From Pseudomonas matsuisoli (GTDB taxonomy: Bacteria > Pseudomonadota > Gammaproteobacteria > Pseudomonadales > Pseudomonadaceae): a stretch of DNA of 64,000 nucleotides. The position numbers and the translations under genes were made by a program. Below the pieces are notes generated by a model. That model was not told the DNA's origin and did not search any database. It saw only the letters and a program-made list of their open reading frames with translations. Below are positions 1 through 8,515 of this stretch, piece by piece (within the stretch, counting starts at the first letter, position 1; every line of letters begins with the position of its first letter). The DNA lies in NCBI RefSeq assembly GCF_014647635.1, contig NZ_BMPO01000001.1, positions 124,001 through 188,000 on the forward strand, read 5' to 3'.

Positions 1-103
1 TCAGGTAGCAGGATAGAAATGCGCAAACGGCGCCAACCAGCGCCGACACCCACATTGCGTTGCGCATGTAGCCGTAGGTAAAGGGTTCCAGCAGCACCTC
101 CAT
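1..103 (-). CDS. Mn/Fe/Zn ABC transporter permease (5' end only)
   Basis: Only the first 34 codons lie inside the window; the gene runs off the left edge. The start codon is ATG read from 103, overlapping the ATPase stop as TGATG (1 base), so the two are translationally coupled. The visible N-terminus begins [13 protein letters not shown] and continues into a hydrophobic stretch with SALVGAVCAFLS, which fits the first membrane segment of the SitC/YfeC/MntB permease family. By position it is the inner-membrane channel for the metal delivered by the binding protein at 977-1891 and powered by the ATPase at 103-993. Metal identity cannot be read from this fragment. Confidence 0.85.
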   Translation of the reverse strand, partial: MEVLLEPFTYGYMRNAMWVSALVGAVCAFLSCYL

Positions 104-993
104 CAACGCTCGTCCCCTTCGTCCGGTTCGGGCGGCCGGGCTGTGGCACGGCCGCCCCGCAGGATTAGCGGGCGTTCGTCATCGGTGATCACGCCGACCG
201 ACTGTATCGGCAAGCCTTTACCGTCGCTCAATACGAAGTGGCGCAGCACGCCGCCGAATGCGCGCTCAAGGTTCTTCTGCGTGAAGATGTCTTCTGTCGG
301 TCCATGGGCCAGGATCGTGCCCTTGATAAGGATGGTTCGGTCACAAAATTCGGGAACGCTGCCGAGGTTGTGGGTGGAAACCAACATGACGCGACCTTCA
401 TCGCGCAATTCGCGCAAAAGCGCGATGATCTGATCCTCGGTTTTCACGTCGACCCCGGTGAAGGGTTCGTCCAGCAGGATGACGCGACCATCTTGCGCCA
501 GGGCCCGGGCCAAAAAAACCCGCTTCTTCTGCCCCCCTGACAATTCGCCGATCTGTCGGTGACGAAAAGCAAGCATGTCCACTCGCGCCAGCGCCGTATC
601 GACAGCCGCATGATCCGCACGCGACGGACGCCGCAGAAAACCCATGTGACCGTAACGCCCCATCATCACGACATCTTCGACCAGCACGGGGAAATTCCAA
701 TCCACCTCTTCGGCTTGCGGCACATAGGCGACCAAGTTTTGCTTGAGCGCCTCGGCTACCGACATACCCAGGATGCGGATATCGCCTTGCGCGAGGCGAA
801 GAAACCCCATGACCGCCTTGAACAAGGTCGACTTGCCGGAACCGTTAACCCCTACCAAGGCGGCGATGGTTCCGGTCGGTATCGTAAAACTGGCATTCCT
901 AAGGGCCGCGTGCCCATTGCGGTAGGTGACCGTGGCGTCCCTGACGTCCAGGCCTACGGCCGAATCAGGTAGCGCATTAACCGTTACCGTCAT
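103..993 (-). CDS. Mn/Fe/Zn ABC transporter ATP-binding protein
   Basis: ATP-hydrolysing subunit of a periplasmic-binding-protein-dependent metal importer (SitB/MntB/YfeB family). Walker [10 protein letters not shown] lies near residue 50, the signature LSGGQ near 150, followed by Walker B VILLDEP and a switch His in STHN. A TTG start at 1011 is possible, but ATG at 993 is preferred because GAAGGGG lies 8 bases upstream of it; this gives about 296 residues. The start overlaps the 3' end of the binding-protein gene by 17 bases and the stop overlaps the permease start, so the three genes form one operon. The C-terminal tail after the ABC domain is charged and variable. Confidence 0.92.
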   Translation of the reverse strand: MTVTVNALPDSAVGLDVRDATVTYRNGHAALRNASFTIPTGTIAALVGVNGSGKSTLFKAVMGFLRLAQGDIRILGMSVAEALKQNLVAYVPQAEEVDWNFPVLVEDVVMMGRYGHMGFLRRPSRADHAAVDTALARVDMLAFRHRQIGELSGGQKKRVFLARALAQDGRVILLDEPFTGVDVKTEDQIIALLRELRDEGRVMLVSTHNLGSVPEFCDRTILIKGTILAHGPTEDIFTQKNLERAFGGVLRHFVLSDGKGLPIQSVGVITDDERPLILRGGRATARPPEPDEGDER

Positions 994-1891
994 TCGCCAG
1001 CCCCTTCGCAATGGTTTCGGAAGTGACCTTCAGGAGGTCAAGGTAGGTCGGCACAGGTCCCTTCGCGTCGGTCAGTGAGTCGACATACAACACCCCGCCA
1101 TAGCGTGCACCCGTCTCGCGAGCAACCTGCTTCGCCGGGTCCGCCGAAATAGTGCTTTCAGAAAACACGACGCCGATGTCGTGCTTGCGAACGGCATCAA
1201 TCACCTTCCGGACCTGTTGGGGAGTACCTTGTTGGTCGGCGTTGATTGGCCAGAGGTACAGTTCCTTAAGGCCGTAGTCTCGCGCCAGATAGGAGAAAGC
1301 GCCTTCACTGCTAACCAACCAGCGCTTGGATTCAGGTACACGATCGAGCTCGGCTTTGATAGGCGAGACGACATCGCGGATACGGGCCTTGTAGTTTTCT
1401 GCATTGGTCTTGTAGACCTCGGCGTTCTCCGGGTCATGCTCGACCAGAGCATCGCGAATATTGTCCACGTAGATAATCGCGGCGTCTGGCGACATCCATG
1501 CATGCGGATTGGGCTTCCCGGAGTACGGTCCTTCGCTAATGCCAATCGGCTCCACCCCTTTCGACACGACGACACTTGGCACTGACTTCAAATTCTGGAA
1601 GAACCGCTCGAACCATAACTCCAGGTTCATCCCGTTCCAGAGAATGAGCCTTGCGCCCTGGGCTTTCCTGATATCGCCCGGTGTTGGCTGGTAATTGTGT
1701 ATTTCGGCGCCGGGTCGCGTGATCGATTCGACGATTGCCGCATCGCCCGCGACGTTGCTAGCAATGTCGGCAATGACAGTGAACGTGGTGACGACTTTGA
1801 ATTTATCCTGGGCCAACACAGGGCCGGTGAACGCTGCGAGCAAACCGACGAGGCCCGCGGCAAGGGTGATGCGTACCGTTCGGAGATTCAT
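977..1891 (-). CDS. Metal ABC transporter substrate-binding protein (MntA/SitA-like)
   Basis: Periplasmic cluster A-I (TroA/PsaA) binding protein. An N-terminal signal peptide ([13 protein letters not shown]...GPVLA) is followed by the mature domain. Metal ligands of the family are visible: His in [11 protein letters not shown], His in NPHAWMSPD, Glu in [14 protein letters not shown] and Asp in YVDSLTD. There is no His-rich loop, which argues against a dedicated zinc (ZnuA) protein and for Mn/Fe; this is family knowledge, not proof. ATG at 1891 is chosen over ATG at 1915 because AAGGAAG sits just upstream of the former and nothing comparable precedes the latter. First gene of the importer operon. 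Confidence 0.9.
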   Translation of the reverse strand: MNLRTVRITLAAGLVGLLAAFTGPVLAQDKFKVVTTFTVIADIASNVAGDAAIVESITRPGAEIHNYQPTPGDIRKAQGARLILWNGMNLELWFERFFQNLKSVPSVVVSKGVEPIGISEGPYSGKPNPHAWMSPDAAIIYVDNIRDALVEHDPENAEVYKTNAENYKARIRDVVSPIKAELDRVPESKRWLVSSEGAFSYLARDYGLKELYLWPINADQQGTPQQVRKVIDAVRKHDIGVVFSESTISADPAKQVARETGARYGGVLYVDSLTDAKGPVPTYLDLLKVTSETIAKGLANDGNG

Positions 1892-1915
1892 GCGCTTCCT
1901 TAGATGATCCAGCAT

Positions 1916-1985
1916 GGTTAGTTGACGACACCTTTATAATCACAAATAAGAGTCATTACCAATCATAGGCAATCTTCGATCTATA
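1916..1985 (-). promoter_or_regulatory. AT-rich promoter region of the metal importer, possible Fur-like site
   Basis: Upstream of the binding-protein gene the minus strand is AT-rich. It contains TTGCCT and TTATTT spaced 17 bases apart, and a stretch GGTAATGACTCTTATTTGT that matches the 19-base Fur consensus at only about 11 positions. Metal-dependent repression would be expected for this family, but the site is weak. Confidence 0.3.
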
Positions 1986-2196
1986 AGAATTGTCGCGAAA
2001 GACCAGAATGAAGACACCGGGAACGCGCCATCTATTCCCTTTGCAGCCCCATATCTCTATACACGCAAGGATGCTGTAAATCTCTCGCGAGCGTTTGCCT
2101 TGTACGCGGTAGGGGGCTACGTACGTTGATACCGGGCATCGGGCAGAAGCGTTTGTGGGGAAATGGAGGGCACCGTCCAAGAACAGACGGCGGAAA

Positions 2197-2231
2197 ACAA
2201 AAAAGGCTCCACATCATTCGACGTGGAGCCT
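2197..2231 (-). terminator. Rho-independent terminator of the tRNA-Glu/tRNA-Gly transcript
   Basis: Nine-base inverted repeat (arms 2204-2212 and 2223-2231, AGGCTCCAC/GTGGAGCCT) followed on the minus strand by TTTTTTGTTTT. It lies about 40 bases beyond the tRNA-Gly 3' end. Confidence 0.85.
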
Positions 2232-2238
2232 CTTTGCT

Positions 2239-2264
2239 GACCTCGGAATACTTACTCCGAGGTC
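2239..2264 (-). other. Hairpin between tRNA-Gly and the terminator
   Basis: Perfect 9-base stem GACCTCGGA/TCCGAGGTC with an 8-base loop in the 3' trailer of the tRNA precursor. It may block exonucleases or serve as a processing structure; it has no U-tract of its own. Confidence 0.5.
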
Positions 2265-2270
2265 AAAATT

Positions 2271-2346
<76 letters not shown>

Positions 2347-2347
2347 G

Positions 2348-2423
2348 TGGCGTCCCCTAGGGGACTCGAACCCCTGTTACCGCCGTGAAAGGGCGGTGTC
2401 CTAGGCCACTAGACGAAGGGGAC
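2348..2423 (-). tRNA. tRNA-Glu (TTC)
   Basis: On the minus strand: acceptor GTCCCCT, D arm CGTCTAGTGGCCTAGGAC, anticodon loop CTTTCAC giving anticodon TTC, T arm GGTTCGAGTCC, closing AGGGGAC and encoded GCCA. 76 nt, one base upstream of tRNA-Gly, so both come from one precursor. Confidence 0.97.
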
Positions 2424-2496
2424 GTGGCCCGGAACTTCAACAGCTTTTCCGGCTTCCTTCGTTCCGGCTTTCGCCTTCTCGCTGGAAGTGGCGCGC

Positions 2497-2525
2497 ATTC
2501 TATGGAGCGCTCCCACCCTCGTCAA
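2497..2525 (-). promoter_or_regulatory. Sigma70 promoter of the tRNA operon
   Basis: Minus strand TTGACG, 17-base spacer, TAGAAT, then a GC-rich discriminator GCGCGCC. This is a near-consensus stable-RNA promoter; the GC discriminator is the hallmark of ppGpp/DksA (stringent) control. The rest of the 325-base gap up to 2748 shows no other gene I can support. Confidence 0.8.
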
Positions 2526-2748
2526 CCCTAAATTAAACTTTTTTTATCAATGACTTCACGCGTGACAGGAAGCAGACGTCGGTGCTGCATCGGGGCTTGC
2601 TGCGTAGCAAAGAAAGCAGGTCGTTCGTCCGCCTATAGAAGACGCGCGTCGTGCCGATAACTTCTCTGCCTACCCCCGCTGTATAACCTTCGACACGTCG
2701 TGGCATACAATCTGGCCAAACGCCATCACCCAAAAGGAAACAGGGCAA

Positions 2749-3516
2749 ATGTCCTCAGTCATCATCATGTCGCTTCTCGTTGTCGGCATAGTCGTTCTGA
2801 TGATGGTCGTGTATGCCAACCATCTCCTCGAAGCGAACAAGCTCGACAAGGCGCGTCAACGGGCAGATTTGACGGACCGGATAAACCGCTGTGCGTCACT
2901 GGCCACGGCGCTACCGGGCCAATTCGTTTCGGCCGAACTCAAGCTATTACTGGCGCGGGTCGAACTTTCGCTTTCCCAGCGACTGCAATCGCTGGAAAAG
3001 AACAATGCCGCGCTGGCCGAACGTGCGATGGAGTTGACCGCCATGGTCAAGGCGGGCGCGAACAAGATAACGCCCAACCCGCCGCGCCCTATGGACAAAG
3101 AAGCGAAGGTGAAGGACCTACGCTTTCAACTCGAAGCGCTGCATGGCCAGCTGGGCCGGGCTGCCCACGATGGCATCATTCCAGCGAATGATGCCAAGGC
3201 ATGGGTTGAAGAAATCAAGAAAATGCTCGTTCTGGCGCACACCGAGCTGTTCGAAACGGTAGGTCGTCAGGCGTTGCAACAGCAGCAACCACGGCAAGCC
3301 CGGTTGGCCTTTGAGCGCGGTGTTCAATACCTTCGCAAGCAGCCCAACCAAGCCCCTTACAAACTCCAGCTGACCAGGCTCGAAGAGTTGCTGGATCATT
3401 CGGAAAAGCTGGTTCTCGCTATCGACGCCCCCGAAACCGTCGTCTCCAGCGAACTGACCGACGGCATCAGCACCATCGAAGACGACAGCTGGAAGAAAAA
3501 GAACATCTACGATTGA
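2749..3516 (+). CDS. Membrane-anchored coiled-coil protein of unknown function
   Basis: 255 residues. One N-terminal transmembrane segment (about residues 5-22, IIMSLLVVGIVVLMMVVY) precedes a long, charged, helical cytoplasmic part rich in Leu, Glu, Gln and Arg with coiled-coil character. AGGAAA upstream of the ATG supports the start. No catalytic motif is visible. It converges with the fRMsr gene, overlapping it by 10 bases at the 3' ends. The length and build resemble a conserved Pseudomonas protein sometimes loosely labelled as DNA-repair related; nothing in the sequence supports that label. Confidence 0.75.
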   Translation: MSSVIIMSLLVVGIVVLMMVVYANHLLEANKLDKARQRADLTDRINRCASLATALPGQFVSAELKLLLARVELSLSQRLQSLEKNNAALAERAMELTAMVKAGANKITPNPPRPMDKEAKVKDLRFQLEALHGQLGRAAHDGIIPANDAKAWVEEIKKMLVLAHTELFETVGRQALQQQQPRQARLAFERGVQYLRKQPNQAPYKLQLTRLEELLDHSEKLVLAIDAPETVVSSELTDGISTIEDDSWKKKNIYD

Positions 3517-4013
3517 TTCGGTGAGGCTCGCTGGCAATCCGTTGCGGCCAAGAAAATTTCCGCTAACCGCTCGATACCTAGCTGGTCGGCGGCGGAGAAT
3601 CGGCCGACATGAGGGCTGTCCAAATCGAGTACGCCAATGAGCTGTCCATCTTTCAGCAGCGGAACGACCAGCTCGCTATTGGACGCGGCATCGCACGCGA
3701 TATGACCTGGAAACGCATGGACATCGTCGACTCGCTGCGTCGTCCGGTTTACCGCTGCCGCGCCACAAACGCCCTTACCGAACGGAATCCGGACGCAGGC
3801 AACCTTGCCCTGAAAGGGGCCAAGCACCAGTTCGCTCCCGTCATTCAGATAAAAGCCAGCCCAATTCAAACCATCGACTTCATGGAACAGGAATGCCGCA
3901 AACTGGGCTGCATTCGCAACGAAATTACGCTCGCCTGCGAGCAATGCGGCCAACTGCGCTTCCAACAGCTCGAACCCGTTCTTGCCGCTGCCCACCTCGT
4001 TCAAGTCGATCAT
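3507..4013 (-). CDS. msrC: Free methionine-(R)-sulfoxide reductase, GAF domain (fRMsr)
   Basis: Reduces free methionine-R-sulfoxide in the cytoplasm. 168 residues forming a single GAF domain. The family fingerprint is visible: GPFQGKVACVRIPFGKGVCG with two of the catalytic cysteines, then FPGHIACDAASNSE with the third, so all three redox cysteines are present. It overlaps the upstream ATPase gene by 4 bases (ATGA). It sits in the same neighbourhood as a protein-bound methionine sulfoxide reductase (7896-8291) and a peroxidase, consistent with an oxidative-damage role. Confidence 0.9.
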   Translation of the reverse strand: MIDLNEVGSGKNGFELLEAQLAALLAGERNFVANAAQFAAFLFHEVDGLNWAGFYLNDGSELVLGPFQGKVACVRIPFGKGVCGAAAVNRTTQRVDDVHAFPGHIACDAASNSELVVPLLKDGQLIGVLDLDSPHVGRFSAADQLGIERLAEIFLAATDCQRASPNQS

Positions 4014-4900
4014 TGTTCACGCTCGAGCAGTGCACGCCCCACCCACTGACGGGCGAATTGATAAGCACAGCGGCCGTTCCGGTTTCCTCGCCCAAGCGCC
4101 CAGCGGATGGCCTCCTTTTCCAGTGTTTCGTTCCAGCTCCACTCCAGGCCCGCCTTCTGCGCATGCACGTCCACCCAATGCCGCACCACGTCGAGGAACT
4201 GGTCTTGCGTGAACGGATAGAACGACAACCACAGGCCAAAACGGTCGGATAACGCGATTTTGTCTTCGACCGCCTCGTTGGGATGCAGCTCGCCGTCCAC
4301 CATTTGCCAGTTTTCGTTATCGCTTTGCTTTTCTGCCAGCAGGTGCCGCCGGTTCGAGGTCGCGTACAACAAGACGTTGTCCGGTGCTCGCTCCAGTGAG
4401 CCATCGAGCACACTCTTCAGCACGCGATAGTCCCCTTCACCGGCATCGAAAGACAGGTCGTCGCAAAACAAGATGAACCGTTGGGGCAAGCGCACGAGGG
4501 ATTCCACTACTCGCGGTAGATCCGCCAGGTGATCACGCTCGATCTCGATCAGCCTCAAGCCTGCGTGGGCATATCGCGCGAGCAATGCCCGAACGAGGGA
4601 CGATTTGCCAGTACCGCGCGCGCCCCAGAGCAGCACATGATTCGCCGGCAAGCCGTCGACGAACTGCTGGGTATTGCGAGTGATCTGGTGGCTTTGCGTA
4701 TCGATACCGTGCAAGTCCGCAAGCTCAAGGTCAAGATCTACGCGCAGCGGCTGGAGATAACCGCCCCGGGCCTCGCGTTGCCAACGGGCCGCGATCTGCT
4801 GGTTCCAGTCGATTGCCTCACGCAGCGGCGGAAGCAACGGCTCCAAACGTTCCAACACGCGTTGGGCATGAGTTAAAAACGCATTCAACTGATGATCCAA
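4010..4900 (-). CDS. AAA+ ATPase of the DUF815 family
   Basis: 296 residues. A helical N-terminal region (about 1-85) precedes a P-loop ATPase with Walker A GARGTGKSS, a Walker B-like stretch FILFCDDLSF, and sensor-type YATSNRRHL. The C-terminal part has FYPFTQDQFL and a helical lid. This arrangement is that of DUF815 proteins, whose substrate is not established. Cotranscribed with the fRMsr gene (4-base overlap) and divergent from the sagS-like gene about 100 bases away. Confidence 0.85.
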   Translation of the reverse strand: MDHQLNAFLTHAQRVLERLEPLLPPLREAIDWNQQIAARWQREARGGYLQPLRVDLDLELADLHGIDTQSHQITRNTQQFVDGLPANHVLLWGARGTGKSSLVRALLARYAHAGLRLIEIERDHLADLPRVVESLVRLPQRFILFCDDLSFDAGEGDYRVLKSVLDGSLERAPDNVLLYATSNRRHLLAEKQSDNENWQMVDGELHPNEAVEDKIALSDRFGLWLSFYPFTQDQFLDVVRHWVDVHAQKAGLEWSWNETLEKEAIRWALGRGNRNGRCAYQFARQWVGRALLEREQ

Positions 4901-4999
4901 AATGTTTTCTCCTTCAAGCTCTAGACGCTAACGCACAGGTAGCGGAGGACAGTTCGACGCGACTATGCTTGGCACGCTTAGCCAGGGAGGCGTCAGCAC

Positions 5000-7333
5000 A
5001 TGGAAATACCCCGCCAGCAACGGCTGTCATTCAAGCAAGCCGGCGTCACCGTATTGGTGGCGTTCCTGCTAGGCGTCCTGCTGAGCGTCATTCAAGTGGG
5101 TATCGATTATGCCAGCGAAGACGCGGCCATCAATCATGAAATAGACACCCTCCTCAAGATCACCCATACCCCCGCCGCACGCATCGCCTACAACATCGAC
5201 GATGAACTGGCACAAGAGTTGGTGCTTGGACTGATCCGTTCGCCGGCGGTACTGAAAGCAGAAATGCTCGACCACAATGGCATTCCATTGGCGTCCACGG
5301 CTCGCGAGCCGATCAGTAGCCAGTACCGCTTCATCAGTGACTCACTGTTCGGTGCGAGGCGGGTGTTCTCCGAAGCGTTGCGTGTGGATCATGCGCCTGA
5401 CGAGCACCTTGGAACCCTCAGCGTTGAAGTCGATACTTATGCTTTCGGTAGCCATTTTCTTAAGCGGGCGCTACTGACACTCGCTAACGGGTTCGTCCGC
5501 ACATTGTTCCTGTCCCTCATTCTGCTGGTCTTGTTCTACTTCATGCTGACGAAGCCCCTGGTCACCCTGACCCGTGAGCTGGACAGCCGAAACCCGCGCA
5601 GTGGCTCTACGCCCCCACTGCCCTGCCCGACTGGACACGAACGCGATGAGATCGGTGTGCTTGTGGATGCGATCAATCGGCAACAGCGCAGCATCGCAGA
5701 CGAGATGGCGCAACGTCGCGCGGCTGAAGACCGCATAACCCAGCATTTGGCTGAGCTCGAAAGCATCGTGTCAGCACGCACCAAGGAGCTGGAGCAGGCG
5801 AACTGGCGCCTGAGTGAATCGAACCGAAATCTTGAAGCGGCCCGACGTACTGCAGAAGACATGGCGCAACAACGTGCGGCGTTCCTGGCGCATATGAGCC
5901 ATGAGATACGCACACCGTTAAATGGTTTGCTCGGCATGATCGCCTTGTCGCTGGACGCCCCGTTGGATGCGCAACAGCGGCAGCAACTGGAGATCGCCAA
6001 TGAATCAGGTAAGACGCTGGTCAACCTACTCAATGATTTCCTGGATTTGTCCAAATTCGAGGCGCGGCAATACGAGCTCGAACACATTCCCTTCGATCTA
6101 GGCGCCCTGATCGAGGAAACGGCCAGTCTCTTGTCGCAGAACACGGCGGCGGGCGTCGAGCTGACGTGCCATATCTCGCCCCAGCTACCTGCGAAGGTTC
6201 TCGGCGACCCGACGCGTATTCGCCAAATCGTCAGCAATCTGCTCTTCAATGCCCTGAAATTCACCCGCGCAGGTCGCGTGGATGTTTATGCGAAGCCCCA
6301 AGCAGGCGGTGTATATCTCAGCGTCTATGACACGGGAATAGGCATCGAGCAGAGCGTCCTGCCCGACCTTTTCCAACCTTTTCGCCAGGCTTCTACGGGC
6401 ACTACCCGCCAGTTCGGCGGCACAGGATTGGGCCTTGCGCTCACGCGTACGCTATGCGACGCCATGAACGGTGAACTTACCGTCTCGTCGGAATTGGGCG
6501 AAGGCAGTCAATTCAGCGTGTGGTTGCCGCTCGAGGCGCACGAGCCGCCGCGCGCGATGGCAGGTCTCGACGGTCAAGCTGTGCTCATCGGCCAGTTGGG
6601 CTCCGGGCTGGATGAAATGCTGTCCGCTTGGATACCCAACTGGAACATGACCTATGTGTGTGGCAGTGGGTTGGAGTGGGCGCAAGGACTGCGCCCAGAC
6701 GTATTCATCGTGAACGACATCAAAACGGCCCGCGCCCTCAGACAATCCACCTCGACGCCGATCATTTTGATCGCGACATATGGCCTGTTCCTGCGTCCCG
6801 AGCACGCGAGTGAGATGGGGCACTTCCAGCAGTTGCCGCGCCCTGTCACCAGGGCCGCCTTACACGAAGGTATTGGACATGCGCTCTCGGGGACGTTTGC
6901 ACCACCGAAAAGAATGGCGCATGCCACCGCTGTAACAGCCCACTCGAAGTGCATCCTGCTCGTCGAAGACAACACGGTAAACCAATTGGTGGCCAAGGCC
7001 ATGCTCACTCGGCTCGGCTACCAGGTCGCATTGGCGGGCAATGGCCGCGAGGCGATTGCCTACCTCGAAAAGCACGACGTCGATTTGATTTTGATGGACT
7101 GCAACATGCCGGTCATGGATGGGTATGAGGCGACGCGCCACATCCGCGCCCAAGAGCGTTGGCAGGCGCTCCCCATCATTGCCTTGACGGCGAACGCCAT
7201 GCCGAACGAGCGGCAAAGCTGCGAGGACGTGGGCATGAACGACTATCTGGCAAAACCGTTCAATCGGGACGATTTACGCGAACGCATCGAAACCTGGCTT
7301 CCCGAACCCGACACGGTCAGCGAGATATCCTGA
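5000..7333 (+). CDS. sagS: Hybrid sensor histidine kinase, SagS-like
   Basis: 777-residue membrane sensor. Transmembrane segment at about residues 15-35, a periplasmic sensor region to about 155, a second segment at about 160-185, then a HAMP-like linker and coiled coil. HisKA has the phospho-acceptor His301 in MSHEIRTPLNG; HATPase_c has N and G boxes (NALKF, DTGIGI, GGTGLGLAL); a C-terminal receiver has Asp700 in LILMDCNMPVMDG. A degenerate pseudo-receiver may lie between kinase and receiver (about 510-630). GGAGG nine bases upstream fixes the start. Neighbours gpx, msrB, alaA and htpX match the P. aeruginosa sagS (PA2824) locus, where SagS controls the motile-to-biofilm switch; orthology is inferred from context and architecture. 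Confidence 0.85.
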   Translation: MEIPRQQRLSFKQAGVTVLVAFLLGVLLSVIQVGIDYASEDAAINHEIDTLLKITHTPAARIAYNIDDELAQELVLGLIRSPAVLKAEMLDHNGIPLASTAREPISSQYRFISDSLFGARRVFSEALRVDHAPDEHLGTLSVEVDTYAFGSHFLKRALLTLANGFVRTLFLSLILLVLFYFMLTKPLVTLTRELDSRNPRSGSTPPLPCPTGHERDEIGVLVDAINRQQRSIADEMAQRRAAEDRITQHLAELESIVSARTKELEQANWRLSESNRNLEAARRTAEDMAQQRAAFLAHMSHEIRTPLNGLLGMIALSLDAPLDAQQRQQLEIANESGKTLVNLLNDFLDLSKFEARQYELEHIPFDLGALIEETASLLSQNTAAGVELTCHISPQLPAKVLGDPTRIRQIVSNLLFNALKFTRAGRVDVYAKPQAGGVYLSVYDTGIGIEQSVLPDLFQPFRQASTGTTRQFGGTGLGLALTRTLCDAMNGELTVSSELGEGSQFSVWLPLEAHEPPRAMAGLDGQAVLIGQLGSGLDEMLSAWIPNWNMTYVCGSGLEWAQGLRPDVFIVNDIKTARALRQSTSTPIILIATYGLFLRPEHASEMGHFQQLPRPVTRAALHEGIGHALSGTFAPPKRMAHATAVTAHSKCILLVEDNTVNQLVAKAMLTRLGYQVALAGNGREAIAYLEKHDVDLILMDCNMPVMDGYEATRHIRAQERWQALPIIALTANAMPNERQSCEDVGMNDYLAKPFNRDDLRERIETWLPEPDTVSEIS

Positions 7334-7393
7334 ACGCTCCCTTTCGTACTCGCTTCAAAAAGGCCGACCAGCAACAGAAATGCCCCTGCAGCG

Positions 7394-7870
7394 CTAGAGC
7401 ATCGCCTCGATGCGATCGGCAAGCGCTTCTGGTTTCACCATCGGCGAAAAACGAAGGACGCTACCGTCCCGCGTATCGACCAGGAACTTGGTGAAGTTCC
7501 AGTTGACGCGGCCGAACCAGCCAGGCGCCCGACGCTTAAGTTCGACGAACAACGGATGCGCAGCATTACCGTTTACGTCGATCTTGCTAAAAAGCGGAAA
7601 AGTGACGTTGAAGCGACGCTCGCAAAAGCCCTCTATGGCTGCGTTTGCCCCAGGCTCCTGTTTTCCAAATTGGTTACAGGGAAACGCCAGCACAACCAGG
7701 CCTCTCGCCGCGAAGCGCTGCCAGAGCGATTCCAAGCCTGCGTATTGCGGCGTGAATCCACATTCACTGGCGGTGTTGACCACCAGTAGAACCTTGCCGC
7801 CGAAATCCCCGAGCGTCATCGCCTTCCCATTGATCCGTTCGCAAGCGATGGCGAACAACGGATCCGACAT
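7394..7870 (-). CDS. gpx: Glutathione/thioredoxin peroxidase (Gpx/BtuE family)
   Basis: Reduces organic hydroperoxides. Peroxidatic Cys lies in NTASECGFTPQY, the family Gln in FPCNQFGKQEPG and the Trp in WNFTKF, the usual Cys-Gln-Trp set with Cys rather than selenocysteine. An upstream GTG at 7903 would add 11 residues overlapping msrB; ATG at 7870 gives 158 residues, closer to the family length, and starts MSDPLF. It lies directly downstream of msrB and is likely cotranscribed. Unlike the P. aeruginosa arrangement I recall, no ospR regulator lies between sagS and gpx. Confidence 0.9.
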   Translation of the reverse strand: MSDPLFAIACERINGKAMTLGDFGGKVLLVVNTASECGFTPQYAGLESLWQRFAARGLVVLAFPCNQFGKQEPGANAAIEGFCERRFNVTFPLFSKIDVNGNAAHPLFVELKRRAPGWFGRVNWNFTKFLVDTRDGSVLRFSPMVKPEALADRIEAML

Positions 7871-7895
7871 GCCAGGCCCATCGGAATCTTCGACT

Positions 7896-8291
7896 TTATT
7901 CACTCACTTCCAGCCTCAACGACGCGGAATTGATGCAATACCGGAGTCCGGTCGGCTGCGGACCATCTGGGAACAAGTGGCCGAGATGTGCGTCACAGTG
8001 TGCGCATAGCACTTCGACTCGATGCATGTTGTGGCTGTAATCATCCCGTTTCGAGATGGAGGTCTCGTCCACCGGCTGAAAATAACTTGGCCAGCCACTG
8101 CCTGAGTCGTACTTGGCGTCCGAATCGAACAGCGGCGCGTCGCAGCATTTGCAATGGTAAACACCCGGCGTCTTGGTGGCGTAGTACTCACCGGTGAACG
8201 CACGCTCAGTACCGCCCAAGCGACAGATGTGGAAATCCTGCTCGCTCAACTCTTCGCGCCACGTTTCGGTGTCTTTTTCAACTTTGGACAT
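7896..8291 (-). CDS. msrB: Peptide-methionine (R)-S-oxide reductase
   Basis: Repairs protein methionine-R-sulfoxide. 131 residues. Catalytic Cys is in RYCINSASL; zinc-binding CxxC pairs are visible (CKCC and CAHC), as are the SeR-domain motifs SGSGWPSYF and [10 protein letters not shown]. There is no MsrA domain fused. GGAGA precedes the ATG. First gene of a two-gene unit with gpx. Confidence 0.96.
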   Translation of the reverse strand: MSKVEKDTETWREELSEQDFHICRLGGTERAFTGEYYATKTPGVYHCKCCDAPLFDSDAKYDSGSGWPSYFQPVDETSISKRDDYSHNMHRVEVLCAHCDAHLGHLFPDGPQPTGLRYCINSASLRLEVSE

Positions 8292-8515
8292 GATCGATTC
8301 TCCAGTCTTGCCTTATCGACAGCTCAACGGCTCGCGGCTGCTTGCGATCCAAAGCACCCCGCAAACCAGCAAAAGGATCGCGCGACCTTTTCGGACGTAG
8401 AGGGCGAACGTATGATGCGTGTCTGTCGAAATGAGTCTGTCACTCATCCCCTTCCCTGCCAAGCGTCCGGCGGCCGCTAAGGTCTCCCGCGCCTACCTCG
8501 TCTGGAATTTCCGCC

